NCBI GenBank assembly: GCA_035574915.1
Contig: DATLYJ010000054.1
Span: forward strand, 1 to 32,516
Length of the DNA stretch: 32,516 bases
Direction: 5' to 3'
DNA from: Dehalococcoidia bacterium
GTDB lineage: Bacteria; Chloroflexota; Dehalococcoidia; DSTF01; WHTK01
The stretch's first letter is position 1, and each line of letters opens with the position of its first letter. Shown one piece after another: positions 1-8,201 of the stretch. The notes below the pieces were generated by a model. The model was not told the DNA's origin and did not search any database. It saw only the letters and a program-made list of their open reading frames with translations. Position numbers and translations under genes: made by a program.

Positions 1-1
1 G

Positions 2-2194
2 GGCGCCCGGCTGGCGCCGGAGCACCGCTACGTGCGCGTGCTGAACGGGTTCGCGAGCCCGCTCGATCCGACCGCCCTCGCCCTCCTCGACCGGGACCGG
101 GAGGTCGCCGGCGTCTACCCCGTGCGAGTCGCCTACCCGGCTCAGGTCGAGCGCGGTCCGGCCGCGCCCGCCGTCGTCCCCGGGCTCGAGGTTCCGGGGC
201 TGGACGGGAGCGGCGTGACGGTCGCGCTCCTCGACACGGGCGTCGACCCCTCGCATCCGTACCTGCGCCGCAGCGTGCTCGCCGGCCTCGACGTCATCTC
301 GCCGGGGAGCGGCGGGATCGCGCAGCCGCACCCGCTCGTCCCTGGGCGTCCGGAGCGCCACGGCACGGAGCTGGCCGGGATCGTGACGGGAGCGGAGGGC
401 CCGGGCGGCCTGCACGGGATCGCTCCCGGCGCCTCCATCCTCCCCATCCGGGTCGCCGGGTGGCAGCCCGACGCCGAGGGGGGCTACGCCGTCTACTCGC
501 GCACCGACCAGATCCTGGCGGGCCTCGAGGCGGCGGTCGATCCGAACGGCGACGGGGACGTGCACGACGCTGCACGGATCGCCCTCGTGGGGGTGGTCGA
601 GCCCTACGCGTCCTTCCCGGACGGGCCGCTCGCGCGCGCGATCGCGGGAGCGACCGCGCTCGACGTGCTCGTGGTCGTCCCGGCCGGGAACGACGGGCGG
701 GCGGGGCCGAGCTACGGCAGCATCGGCGGGCCCGGGGGCGCCCCCGACGCGCTGACCGTGGGCGCCGCCGACGGGCGCCTGGTCGCCCCGACCGTCCGCC
801 TGCACGTGCGAGCGGGGCTGCGGGTGTTGTTCGAGGGGGTGATGCCGCAGGGGGGCGCGCCCACCCACCTCGTCACCGCGGGGGTTGCGGCCGTCCCCCG
901 TGCTGTGGCCGCGGCCGGGATCGGAGGGCTCTTCCGGGAAGGGTTGAGCACCGTCGCGGGCCGGGCGGCTCTCCTCCCCCGCGGGGTGCTCTCGGAGGAG
1001 ACGGTGGAGGAGGCGGTCGCGGCCGGCGCGCTGGCGGTGCTCGTCGACGGGCTCCTGCCCGCCGGCGCCTTCAGCCTCGACGTGCCGCCGGGTGTGCCCG
1101 TGATCGGGCTGCCCGGAGAGCTGGCCAGCACGATCCGCGCCCACCTCGCCGCCGGCGTCCCCGTGACCGCGGCGATCGGAGCCAGCGCCGTCCACCCGAA
1201 CGAGGCCGGCGGCGCGGTCGCGGCCTTCTCCTCCAGCGGGCTCGCCTTCGGAGGGCAGGTCAAGCCCGACCTCGTCGCCGCCGGCGTCGCCGTGCCGACC
1301 TCGGAGCCTAGCCGCGGCGACGACGGTCAGGTGCGGTTCGGCACGGTCAGCGGGACGAGCGCGGCCGCCGCCGTCGCGGCCGGGGCGGCGGCGGTCCTCG
1401 CCCAGGGGCGACCCACCCTCGACGCGGTCGCGCTGCGCGCGCTGCTCGTCGGCGCCGCGCAACGCCGCGACCTCGACGCGGCCGCATCGGGCGCAGGCCT
1501 GCTCGACCTCCGCGCGGCGGTGCAGCAGGAGCTGGCCGCGGAGCCCGCGACGATCTCCTTCGGCGCCGCCGGTGGCGCCGTTCGCGAGCGCAGGCTCCGC
1601 CTGCGAAACGTCTCCACGCGTCCGCTCGTGGTCACGATCGAGACCTCCGCGCTCGCGCCGAAGGGAGTCGAGGTCACCGCCGACCCGGGCCGGATCCGGA
1701 TCCGTCCCGGCCGTGCGGTGGAGGTCGTCCTCGCCGCCGACACCACCGACCTCTCCCCGCAAGCGGGCGCGGCCACGGGGGAGCTCGTGCTGCGGGCCGA
1801 GGGGGCGCCGGACGTGCACGTCCCCTGGGCGGTGGCCGTGCCGGCCCGGGAGACCGACCTGCTCGCGGACGTCTCGCTCCGCACGACCGGCTCTCGGGTG
1901 ACGGAGGCAGAGCCGGCCGTGCTCGAGCTGGTCGCGGGCGCGGTGACGGCGGCCCCCCAACCCGAGCTGCGGCCTGTGGCGCTCCTCGAGGTGCAGCTCC
2001 TCCGCGACGGAGAGCCGGTCGGCGTGCTCGCGCGCCGGCGCGAGCTCCTGCCCGGGCGCTACACGTTCGCGCTCACCGGCCGGGGCCCGAGCGGAGAGCG
2101 GCTCCGGGGCGGAGGCTGGGAGGTCCGCGTCGTCGCCTTCCCCGGGGACGGCACCCGGCGCCAGGTCGCGCGCGTCCCCTACCACCTCCGCTGA
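2..2194 (+). CDS. S8 (subtilisin-like) serine peptidase with PA-type insert, 5'-truncated by the window
   Basis: A serine protease of the subtilase family, cut off by the left edge: the frame is open back to base 2 and an I9-propeptide-like stretch precedes the catalytic domain. Counting from the GTG at 32, the triad is Asp68 (VALLDTG), His110 (RHGTELAG) and Ser443 (SGTSAAAA), with the oxyanion-hole Asn220 (PAGND). Between Asn220 and Ser443, about residues 260-390, is an insert rich in Val, Ala and Gly that resembles a protease-associated (PA) domain. About 200 residues after Ser443 look like beta-sandwich modules. No signal peptide can be judged because the N-terminus lies outside. All catalytic residues are present, so it should be active, probably as a secreted or surface enzyme (inferred). 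The gene looks richer in G+C than those to its right. Family assignment is firm; substrate is unknown. Confidence 0.9.
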   Translation, partial: GARLAPEHRYVRVLNGFASPLDPTALALLDRDREVAGVYPVRVAYPAQVERGPAAPAVVPGLEVPGLDGSGVTVALLDTGVDPSHPYLRRSVLAGLDVISPGSGGIAQPHPLVPGRPERHGTELAGIVTGAEGPGGLHGIAPGASILPIRVAGWQPDAEGGYAVYSRTDQILAGLEAAVDPNGDGDVHDAARIALVGVVEPYASFPDGPLARAIAGATALDVLVVVPAGNDGRAGPSYGSIGGPGGAPDALTVGAADGRLVAPTVRLHVRAGLRVLFEGVMPQGGAPTHLVTAGVAAVPRAVAAAGIGGLFREGLSTVAGRAALLPRGVLSEETVEEAVAAGALAVLVDGLLPAGAFSLDVPPGVPVIGLPGELASTIRAHLAAGVPVTAAIGASAVHPNEAGGAVAAFSSSGLAFGGQVKPDLVAAGVAVPTSEPSRGDDGQVRFGTVSGTSAAAAVAAGAAAVLAQGRPTLDAVALRALLVGAAQRRDLDAAASGAGLLDLRAAVQQELAAEPATISFGAAGGAVRERRLRLRNVSTRPLVVTIETSALAPKGVEVTADPGRIRIRPGRAVEVVLAADTTDLSPQAGAATGELVLRAEGAPDVHVPWAVAVPARETDLLADVSLRTTGSRVTEAEPAVLELVAGAVTAAPQPELRPVALLEVQLLRDGEPVGVLARRRELLPGRYTFALTGRGPSGERLRGGGWEVRVVAFPGDGTRRQVARVPYHLR

Positions 2195-2210
2195 GCGCCA
2201 GAGCCGGGCA

Positions 2211-2216
2211 TATACT
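2211..2216 (+). promoter_or_regulatory. -10 hexamer for gdhA
   Basis: TATACT lies 17 nt after the protease stop codon and 33 nt before the gdhA start. No convincing -35 hexamer is found 16-18 nt upstream. The predicted transcript has a short leader carrying the AGGAGG ribosome binding site. Confidence 0.45.
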
Positions 2217-2249
2217 CGCGACCGTCTAGACGAGACAGGAGGACCGTCG

Positions 2250-3527
2250 ATGTCTCAAGCCGCGGCGACGTCCCATCTCCGCGAGAACCCGTTCGAGCTG
2301 GCGACGGCGCAGCTGCGGAAGGTGGGCGAGCTCTTCGCCCTCGATCCGAACCTGATCCGCGTCCTCTCCCAGTGCAAGAAGGCGGTCGAGGTCTCGATCC
2401 CCGTCCAGATGGACGACGGGTCGATCGAGGTCTTCCTCGGCTATCGGGTCACCCACAACATCGCCCGCGGGCCCTCGAAAGGGGGCATCCGCTACCACCC
2501 CGACGTGACCCTGGACGAGGTCAAGGCGCTGGCGATGTGGATGACCTGGAAGTGCGCCGTGGTCAATCTGCCCTACGGGGGAGCGAAGGGCGGCGTCATC
2601 GTCGACCCGCGCTCGCTGTCAGATGGCGAGCTGGAAAGATTAACGCGACGCTACGCTTCCGAGATCAGCATCATCATCAGCCCGGAAATGGACGTCCCGG
2701 CGCCGGACCTCGGCACGGACCCGCGCGTGATGGCGTGGATCATGGACACCTACAGCATGCACCATGGCCATTCGACGCCGGGCGTCGTCACCGGAAAGCC
2801 CGTCGTCATCGGCGGCAGCCGCGGCCGCTATGAGGCGACGGGGCGGGGCGTGCTCTTCATCACTCAGGAGGCGTGCAAACGGCGCGGGATACCGCTCGAA
2901 GGCCAGACGGTCGCTATCCAGGGGTTTGGCAATGTGGGAGGCGTCGCCGCGAGGCTGCTGGCGCAGGCCGGCGCCCGCATCGTCGCCGTGAGTGACTCGC
3001 GGGGCGGCATCTACAAGCCCGAGGGGCTGGACGTCGAGTCCCTGTACGCTCACCGCCTCGCCGGCGGCCAGCTGGGCGAACACCCCGGCGCCGACCACAA
3101 CCACATCACAAACGCCGAGCTGCTAGAGCTGCCGGTCGACATCCTCATCCCCGCGGCCCTCGAGGGCCAGGTGACGGAGCTCAATGCCGGCAAGGTGCAG
3201 GCGAAGATGATCGTCGAGGCTGCTAACGGGCCGGTGACACCGCGGGCGGACGAGATCCTCTCCGCCCGCGGCATCTACGTCGTGCCGGACATCGTGGCTA
3301 ACGCCGGAGGGGTCGTCGTCTCTTACTTCGAGTGGGTGCAGGACCTGCAGTCCTTCTTCTGGGAGGAGTCGGAGGTCAACACCCGCCTTCAGCGCATCAT
3401 GGTCAACGCGTTCAACGAGGTGTCGACCCTCGCCCACGCCCGGAGTCTTCGTCTGCGAGAAGCGGCCTACGTGGTGGCGGTGCAGCGCGTGGTCGACGCC
3501 ATTACCGCGCGCGGCATTTACCCCTGA
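2250..3527 (+). CDS. gdhA: Glu/Leu/Phe/Val dehydrogenase family, glutamate dehydrogenase
   Basis: NAD(P)-dependent oxidative deamination of glutamate to 2-oxoglutarate and ammonia, or the reverse, in the cytoplasm. The 425-residue length matches the family's usual ~420. The substrate-binding domain has Lys77 (GPSKGG), Lys101 and the catalytic Lys113 in PYGGAKGG, plus Asp153 in PAPDLGT. The Rossmann domain has GFGNVG at 225-230, followed by the VSDSRGG strand. The ATG is fixed by an AGGAGG Shine-Dalgarno site 8 nt upstream. It stands alone: a protease gene ends 55 nt upstream and a small gene converges from the right with a 10-nt overlap. Glutamate rather than branched-chain substrates is favoured by the overall match, but leucine dehydrogenase-like specificity cannot be excluded by eye. 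Cofactor preference is not decided. Confidence 0.93.
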   Translation: MSQAAATSHLRENPFELATAQLRKVGELFALDPNLIRVLSQCKKAVEVSIPVQMDDGSIEVFLGYRVTHNIARGPSKGGIRYHPDVTLDEVKALAMWMTWKCAVVNLPYGGAKGGVIVDPRSLSDGELERLTRRYASEISIIISPEMDVPAPDLGTDPRVMAWIMDTYSMHHGHSTPGVVTGKPVVIGGSRGRYEATGRGVLFITQEACKRRGIPLEGQTVAIQGFGNVGGVAARLLAQAGARIVAVSDSRGGIYKPEGLDVESLYAHRLAGGQLGEHPGADHNHITNAELLELPVDILIPAALEGQVTELNAGKVQAKMIVEAANGPVTPRADEILSARGIYVVPDIVANAGGVVVSYFEWVQDLQSFFWEESEVNTRLQRIMVNAFNEVSTLAHARSLRLREAAYVVAVQRVVDAITARGIYP

Positions 3528-3736
3528 GCCCCTTCGCCCAGCGCTCCAGGCGCCCTTGAGCCGTTAGCCGGCCGCAACCAGCGGCTGAGCCTCCCGCCTG
3601 ACCGCGCAGCCCGGCCCGGGGCCGGCTCCCGCCCCTCCGCCAGGGCATCCCGGAGCAGCTGACGGCGGCGCGCCATGCGCCGGTCGAGCTCCCGCTCCAC
3701 GTCCCGCACCATCATCTCCTCGATCAGGTTGAACAT
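3518..3736 (-). CDS. Small charged alpha-helical protein of unknown function (72 aa)
   Basis: I do not recognise this protein. It starts MFNLIEEMMVRDVERELDRR and continues as an Arg/Glu-rich amphipathic helix for about 40 residues, then a Gly/Pro/Arg-rich tail likely to be disordered. The start at 3736 is preferred over the in-frame upstream start at 3754, because an AAGGAGA ribosome binding site lies 6 nt ahead of this ATG. A -35/-10 pair (3776-3804) is well placed upstream. Its 3' end overlaps the gdhA 3' end by 10 nt in a convergent arrangement. The promoter and ribosome binding site argue that it is real. It may be a small regulatory or scaffold protein (speculative). Confidence 0.6.
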   Translation of the reverse strand: MFNLIEEMMVRDVERELDRRMARRRQLLRDALAEGREPAPGRAARSGGRLSRWLRPANGSRAPGALGEGAQG

Positions 3737-3775
3737 CGGGGTCTCCTTAACCACTAAAGCGCTGTCAATGGTTAG

Positions 3776-3804
3776 ACTCTACCAGCCTCCCGACTAACTG
3801 ACAA
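3776..3804 (-). promoter_or_regulatory. Promoter for the small protein at 3518-3736
   Basis: On the minus strand TTGTCA (3804-3799), a 17-nt spacer and TAGAGT (3781-3776) form a good sigma-70-type promoter. Transcription would start near 3769 and give a leader of about 33 nt. The -35 hexamer overlaps that of the divergent promoter at 3798-3825. Confidence 0.55.
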
Positions 3805-3825
3805 TAGTTTTTGGATGGTTATCAT
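3798..3825 (+). promoter_or_regulatory. Promoter for the oxidoreductase at 3884
   Basis: CTGACA (3798-3803), a 16-nt spacer and TATCAT (3820-3825). The region is clearly more A+T-rich than its surroundings. The start site would be near 3832, about 50 nt before the start codon. Confidence 0.5.
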
Positions 3826-3883
3826 TGCCATTTTTTCGCCGCCGCTCGCATGATCCACGGAAGCTGAAGCAGGAGGTGCACCG

Positions 3884-5113
3884 ATGCCGGAAGGGAGGCT
3901 GGGTATCGGCTTCGCCGGAGCGGGCTTCGCGGCGCGCTTCCATATCCAGAGCCTCGTGGGCGTGCGCGACGCCGACGTGGCCGCCGTCGCCGCGCCGACC
4001 CGCGAGCACGCCGAGGAGGCGGCCGCGCTGGCCCGTGGCCTCGGCGTCGGCGAGCCTGCTGTCTACGCGAGCGCGGGGGAGATGGCGAAGGACCCTCGCG
4101 TCGACGCCATCTGGATCTGCGTCCCGAACGACCTGCGGCTGGCCGTCGTCGAGGAAGTGCTCGATGCCGTGAAAGGCGGGGCCTCGCTGGTTGGGCTGGC
4201 GTGCGAAAAGCCGCTGGCCCGCAACGTCGCGGAAGCGCGGCGGATGGTCGAGTTGATCCAGGCCAGCGGCCTCCTGCACGGCTACCTGGAGAACCAGGTG
4301 TTCGCGCCCAGCCTTACGCGGGGCAAGGAGATCATCTGGCGGCGGGCTGCCGCTATCGCCGGCAGGCCTTACCTGGCGCGAGCGTCCGAGGAACACAGCG
4401 GCCCGCACATGCCCTGGTTCTGGTCCGGCGTCCGGCAGGGCGGCGGCGTCCTCAACGACATGCTCTGCCATTCCTTCGAGGCCGCGCGCTTTCTCCTCAC
4501 CGAGCCAGGACGGGCGCGCTCCAGCGTCGAAGTGCAGGAAGTCAGCGCCCAGATTGCGTCCCTGAAGTGGACCCGTCCCGACTACCAGCGCCAGCTGCGC
4601 GACGCGACAGGCGTCGATTACGGCACGGCCGCGGCGGAGGACTTCGCCCGCGCGACGGTGAAGGTCTCGGCGGACGGGCAGCCGGCAATCATCGAGGCGA
4701 CAACTTCCTGGAACTTCGTCGGCCCCGGCCTGCGCCTGCGCATGGAGCTATTCGGGCCGGAGTACTCGATGCAGGTGGACACGCTGCATTCCGACCTCTC
4801 CGTCTTCCTCTCGCGGCGGATCAGCGGCGCCGAGGGCGAGGACCTGGTCGAGAAGCAGAACGCGGAGCAGGGCCTCATGCCCGTGATCGCTGACGAGGCG
4901 GCGGCCTACGGCTATACGGCAGAGAACCGGCACATGGTCGAACGCTTTCTGGCCGGGCGCCAACCGGACGAGACCTGGGAGGACGGGCTCGAGGTCACGC
5001 GCGTGCTGATGGCGTGCTACCTTTCGGCCGAGCGCGGGGCGACCGTCCGTTTCCCGGCCGCAGAGCTGGAGACATTCGTGCCGGCCGTGGCGCAGGGGAC
5101 CTGGCGGCCGTAG
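3884..5113 (+). CDS. Gfo/Idh/MocA family oxidoreductase (409 aa)
   Basis: An NAD(P)-dependent sugar or sugar-derivative dehydrogenase. The N-terminal Rossmann fold shows GAGFAARFH at 12-20 and the family EKP triad at 108-110. The C-terminal alpha/beta domain has GGGVLNDMLCHSFEA, with Asp192 and His196 in the usual catalytic Asp/His positions. The C-terminal half is longer than in typical 340-residue members. The start codon follows a strong AGGAGG site by 8 nt. A serine hydrolase gene begins 33 nt downstream on the same strand, so the two probably form an operon. A second, shorter member lies convergently at 6324-7370 beside sugar-acting genes, which points to sugar catabolism. Substrate cannot be read from the sequence. 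Family is certain. Confidence 0.88.
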   Translation: MPEGRLGIGFAGAGFAARFHIQSLVGVRDADVAAVAAPTREHAEEAAALARGLGVGEPAVYASAGEMAKDPRVDAIWICVPNDLRLAVVEEVLDAVKGGASLVGLACEKPLARNVAEARRMVELIQASGLLHGYLENQVFAPSLTRGKEIIWRRAAAIAGRPYLARASEEHSGPHMPWFWSGVRQGGGVLNDMLCHSFEAARFLLTEPGRARSSVEVQEVSAQIASLKWTRPDYQRQLRDATGVDYGTAAAEDFARATVKVSADGQPAIIEATTSWNFVGPGLRLRMELFGPEYSMQVDTLHSDLSVFLSRRISGAEGEDLVEKQNAEQGLMPVIADEAAAYGYTAENRHMVERFLAGRQPDETWEDGLEVTRVLMACYLSAERGATVRFPAAELETFVPAVAQGTWRP

Positions 5114-5146
5114 GAGCGGCGCCGGGTAGTGCAGGAGGAGTGCGGG

Positions 5147-6310
5147 ATGGTAGACGAAAAGTTGAACCAGAAAGTCCGCGAGCTGCTGGAAGGCCAGGTG
5201 AAGAGCGGGAGGCAGATCGGCACGCAGGTCGCAGCCTACCGATACGGCAAGCTGTTGGTCGACGCCTGGGCGGGTACGATGGGCCCCCGGGACCCGCGCC
5301 CCGTCCAGGCTGACACGCTCTTCCCCAGCTTCTCGACGACGAAAGGGGTTGCGGCTACCGCGCTGCACGTCCTTGCCGACCGTGGCGTGATCGACTACGA
5401 GGCGCCGGTGGCGAAGTACTGGCCGGCCTTCGCTCAGAACGGCAAGGAGCGCATCACGGTCAGCCAGGCGATGAGCCACCAGGCCGGCCTGCACGCGATG
5501 CCGAGGCCTATGCGAGCCGACTTCGTTTGCGACTGGAGCGCAGGGCTGCGCTGGATGGAGGAGAGCGCGCCGGCCTGGGAGCCGGGGACGGCCACGGGCT
5601 ACCACGCGATCACCTGGGCCTGGATCGCCGGCGGCATCATCCAGTACGCCTCCGGCCGCCACGTGAGCGAGGTGGTCGAAGAAGAGATCGCGAGGCCCCT
5701 GGGAGTCAGCGGTGACATGTACATCGGCGTCCCGGCCGGCGTGGAGCCGAGGCTGGCCAGCCTGCTCGAAGCAGGGCCGGTGGTCGAGGCGGCGGCGGCC
5801 CAGCGAGCGGGTGTCACGCCCGACAGCGACTTCGCACGGGCCATGCCAACGGACCACGACTTCAGCTGGAACGATATGCGCCTTCGCCAGGCCTGCGTGC
5901 CCTCGGCCAACGGTCACTTCACGGCCCGCGCCCTGGCCCGCATGTACGGCGCCCTGGCCAACGGCGGCGAGATCGACGGCGTGCGCCTCGTGACGCCGGA
6001 GCGGGTCCGGGAGATGCAGCGCATCGTTACCAACGCCCCGGACCGCGTCCTGCTGGGCTGGCCGCTGCGCAAGGGCATCGGCTATTTCATGGGCGGCAAG
6101 ACGAACGGAGTGCACGGCGCCATGGGCCCGCGCGAGACCGCCTTCGGCCATCCGGGCGCCGGAGGTTCCGTAGCCTTCGCCGACCCCGAGGTCGGGCTCT
6201 CGATCGCCGTGACCATTAACCGCATGTACCAGGAAATGGTGGACCCTGGCCCTGACCCGGCGTTCGAGGTCTGTGAGCTGATCCGAAATGAACTCGGGGT
6301 GAACGGTTGA
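5147..6310 (+). CDS. Serine hydrolase, beta-lactamase/EstB-like family (387 aa)
   Basis: A penicillin-binding-protein-fold hydrolase of the class C beta-lactamase/esterase superfamily. The nucleophile motif SxxK is STTK at 63-66, the Tyr motif is Tyr152-His-Ala (YxN replaced by YxA), and the third motif is HPG at 335-337. No signal peptide is visible, so a cytoplasmic esterase, transesterase or lactone/amide hydrolase is more likely than a periplasmic beta-lactamase (inference). The start at ATG 5147 is chosen because AGGAGGAG lies at 5133-5140. The in-frame GTG at 5129 is ahead of this site. It follows the oxidoreductase by 33 nt and converges with the next gene, leaving 13 nt between stops. 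The operon context suggests it cleaves an ester or lactone of a sugar compound, but this is a guess. Confidence 0.85.
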   Translation: MVDEKLNQKVRELLEGQVKSGRQIGTQVAAYRYGKLLVDAWAGTMGPRDPRPVQADTLFPSFSTTKGVAATALHVLADRGVIDYEAPVAKYWPAFAQNGKERITVSQAMSHQAGLHAMPRPMRADFVCDWSAGLRWMEESAPAWEPGTATGYHAITWAWIAGGIIQYASGRHVSEVVEEEIARPLGVSGDMYIGVPAGVEPRLASLLEAGPVVEAAAAQRAGVTPDSDFARAMPTDHDFSWNDMRLRQACVPSANGHFTARALARMYGALANGGEIDGVRLVTPERVREMQRIVTNAPDRVLLGWPLRKGIGYFMGGKTNGVHGAMGPRETAFGHPGAGGSVAFADPEVGLSIAVTINRMYQEMVDPGPDPAFEVCELIRNELGVNG

Positions 6311-6323
6311 GCGCCCGCGGTGA

Positions 6324-7370
6324 TTAAGCGTCCAGGCGGACGGCCCGCCCGATGCGGGAAGATTCGTAGCACGCATCCAGGACGCGCTGGACGTTGAGTG
6401 TCTCTTCGGGGAGCACTCGCAGGTGCTCCTTGCCCTCGACGACCGCCAGGAAGTGCGCGACCGCTTCTTCCCAACCAGACGAGCGCGGGACGTCTAGCGG
6501 CTCGTCCACCTTTTCGCCCTTGTCCCACCTGTAGACCATGCGCGCTTCGTTGTCCGCGCCGGCATGGGTACCGAGGATGTGGATGTACTCGCGCTCGCGC
6601 TCGATATGCGAGGCCCACGAAGCCTGCACCGTCATGGTCGCGCCGTCCTCGAAGCGCACGAAGGCCGCCCCGAAGTCATCGACGTCGAACGCGGCCGGGT
6701 CCCAGGCGTTGCGGCGGGCCGCGGCAACCTCCGGGCGGTTGCCGAAGAAGGTGCCGACCTGGGCCATCACCTCTACCGGCCGCGGCCGGCCCATGAACCA
6801 CATGGCGCAGTCGATCACGTGCACGCCGATGTCGAGCATCGCGCCGCCGTGGGAGAAGCGCCGTTGCGTGAAAGAGCCCCAGGTCGGGATGCCGAGGCGC
6901 CGGATGTAGACCGCGTTCGCGTGGTACACGCGGCCGAACTCGCCCGCGGCGATGCGCTCCTTGATCGCGACGTTCACCGGCCGGAAGCGCAGGTTCTGCT
7001 CCACCATCAGGTAGGAGCCTGCCCTGGCCGCGGCCTCGAACATGGCTTCCGCCTCGGCGAGCGAGGTCGCGAGCGGCTTTTCGCAGAGGACGTGCGCCCC
7101 GGCAGCCAGCGCCTCCATCACGACCTCGCGATGGAAGACGTTGGGGACGCAGACGCTGACGACCTCTGGCTTCTCGCGCGCCAGCATCTCGCGCCAGTCG
7201 GTATAGGCGCGCTCGACCCCGTATTCGGCGCCGACCTTCGCGGCCAGCCCGGGGACGATGTCGGCCAGGCCGACCAGGCGGGCGCCCGCCTTGCGGTACC
7301 CGGGCAGGTGTCCGTGGGTGGCGATCCACCCCGCGCCGACCACGGCGACCTTCGGGCCTCCGCCCGCCAC
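6324..7370 (-). CDS. Gfo/Idh/MocA family oxidoreductase (348 aa)
   Basis: An NAD(P)-dependent dehydrogenase with typical length and motifs: VVGAGWIA (10-17) for dinucleotide binding, EKP at 97-99, and GGAMLDIGVHVID (175-187) providing Asp180 and His184. It has the look of members that oxidise hydroxyls of glycosides or sugar acids. The GTG start at 7370 directly abuts the TAG stop of the isomerase gene, with no Shine-Dalgarno site, so translation is probably coupled to the gene upstream. It is the last gene of the minus-strand trio DUF1080 - isomerase/epimerase - oxidoreductase. The trio suggests this enzyme makes or reduces the 3-keto group in a 3-keto-glycoside pathway (inference from gene company). 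Confidence 0.88.
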   Translation of the reverse strand: MAGGGPKVAVVGAGWIATHGHLPGYRKAGARLVGLADIVPGLAAKVGAEYGVERAYTDWREMLAREKPEVVSVCVPNVFHREVVMEALAAGAHVLCEKPLATSLAEAEAMFEAAARAGSYLMVEQNLRFRPVNVAIKERIAAGEFGRVYHANAVYIRRLGIPTWGSFTQRRFSHGGAMLDIGVHVIDCAMWFMGRPRPVEVMAQVGTFFGNRPEVAAARRNAWDPAAFDVDDFGAAFVRFEDGATMTVQASWASHIEREREYIHILGTHAGADNEARMVYRWDKGEKVDEPLDVPRSSGWEEAVAHFLAVVEGKEHLRVLPEETLNVQRVLDACYESSRIGRAVRLDA

Positions 7371-8189
7371 CTAGAGGAGCCTTTCGAGGAGGGCCTTCGC
7401 GGCCAGGATGCCTTCCCGCTCCGGCAGCCGCTGGCCCTCATATTCGATGCCGACGAAGCCCTGATAGCCGGCTTCTTTCACGATCCCGATCATCCGGGCG
7501 AAGTCGATGCGGGTCTCGTTCCCGGCTTCGTCGAAGTCATAGCATTTGGCGCTGACCGCCTTTGCGTAAGGCATCATCTTGCGCACGGCCTCGTAGCGGT
7601 CGGTCTGGGGCGGGAAGTTGCCGAAGTCCGGGAGGGAGCCGAAGTTCTGCCTTCCGACCGTCTGGAACAGCGAGGCCAGCCAGTCCGGCTCGGCGAAGCA
7701 GCCATAGTGGCCCGCCTGGCTGTGGTTCTCGATGAGCACGTTGATACCGGCCGCGCTCGCGTATTCGGTCAGGGCCGAGAAGCTCTCGGTCGCGCGCTCC
7801 AGCATTGCCGCCGGGTCGGAGTCGTCGCCGTGGACGTTGCAGCGGATCGAGTGACAACCGAGCACTTCGGCGATGTCGACCCACTTGTGATGGTTCTTCA
7901 CTGCCTGCCGGCGTTCGGCTGCGTCGGCGGCGGCCAGCTCGCCCTCGCCGTCGCACATGATCAGGAGGAGTCGCAGGTCAAGCTCATCGGCGAGCTTGCG
8001 CACCCGCTGCAGGTAGCGGTATTGCGGCGAAGGAAAAAACGTGTTCACGAACTCGAAGCCGCGGATGCCAAGGTCCGCGCACATCTGCAGCATCCCGAGC
8101 TGGTCGATTTCCTTGGCGAAGAAGAGCCGGTGCATGGACCAGGCGGCGAGAGACACCTGGAGAGTGGAGGGCTGGCTGTCAGGCGCCAT
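7371..8189 (-). CDS. Sugar phosphate isomerase/epimerase-like TIM-barrel protein (272 aa)
   Basis: A member of the xylose isomerase-like/AP endonuclease 2 TIM-barrel superfamily. Candidate metal ligands appear in order: Glu154 in VLIENHS, Asp188 in LPDFGNF, a Lys/Asp segment near 215-220, and Glu249 in GIEYEG. Such proteins isomerise, epimerise or eliminate sugars and sugar acids. Beside a DUF1080 protein and a Gfo/Idh/MocA enzyme, a role as 3-keto-sugar epimerase, lyase or hydratase is plausible. The ATG has no Shine-Dalgarno site. A TAAACT hexamer ends 6 nt before it, which suggests a leaderless transcript. That hexamer overlaps the stop codon of the preceding gene, 9 nt away. Fold is confident; reaction is not. 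Confidence 0.85.
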   Translation of the reverse strand: MAPDSQPSTLQVSLAAWSMHRLFFAKEIDQLGMLQMCADLGIRGFEFVNTFFPSPQYRYLQRVRKLADELDLRLLLIMCDGEGELAAADAAERRQAVKNHHKWVDIAEVLGCHSIRCNVHGDDSDPAAMLERATESFSALTEYASAAGINVLIENHSQAGHYGCFAEPDWLASLFQTVGRQNFGSLPDFGNFPPQTDRYEAVRKMMPYAKAVSAKCYDFDEAGNETRIDFARMIGIVKEAGYQGFVGIEYEGQRLPEREGILAAKALLERLL

Positions 8190-8195
8190 CGCGCT

Positions 8196-8201
8196 AGTTT
8201 A
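8196..8201 (-). promoter_or_regulatory. -10 hexamer for leaderless start at 8189
   Basis: TAAACT on the minus strand, followed by exactly 6 nt and then the ATG at 8189, so +1 would be the A of the start codon. It overlaps the TAA stop of the DUF1080 gene. No -35 resemblance is seen. Confidence 0.5.

Noticed and set aside
4748-6376. A 542-codon open frame on the minus strand opposite the serine hydrolase gene
   Set aside because: It is a mirror of third-position GC bias in the real genes on the other strand, with His/Arg/Gly-rich product and no recognisable domain.
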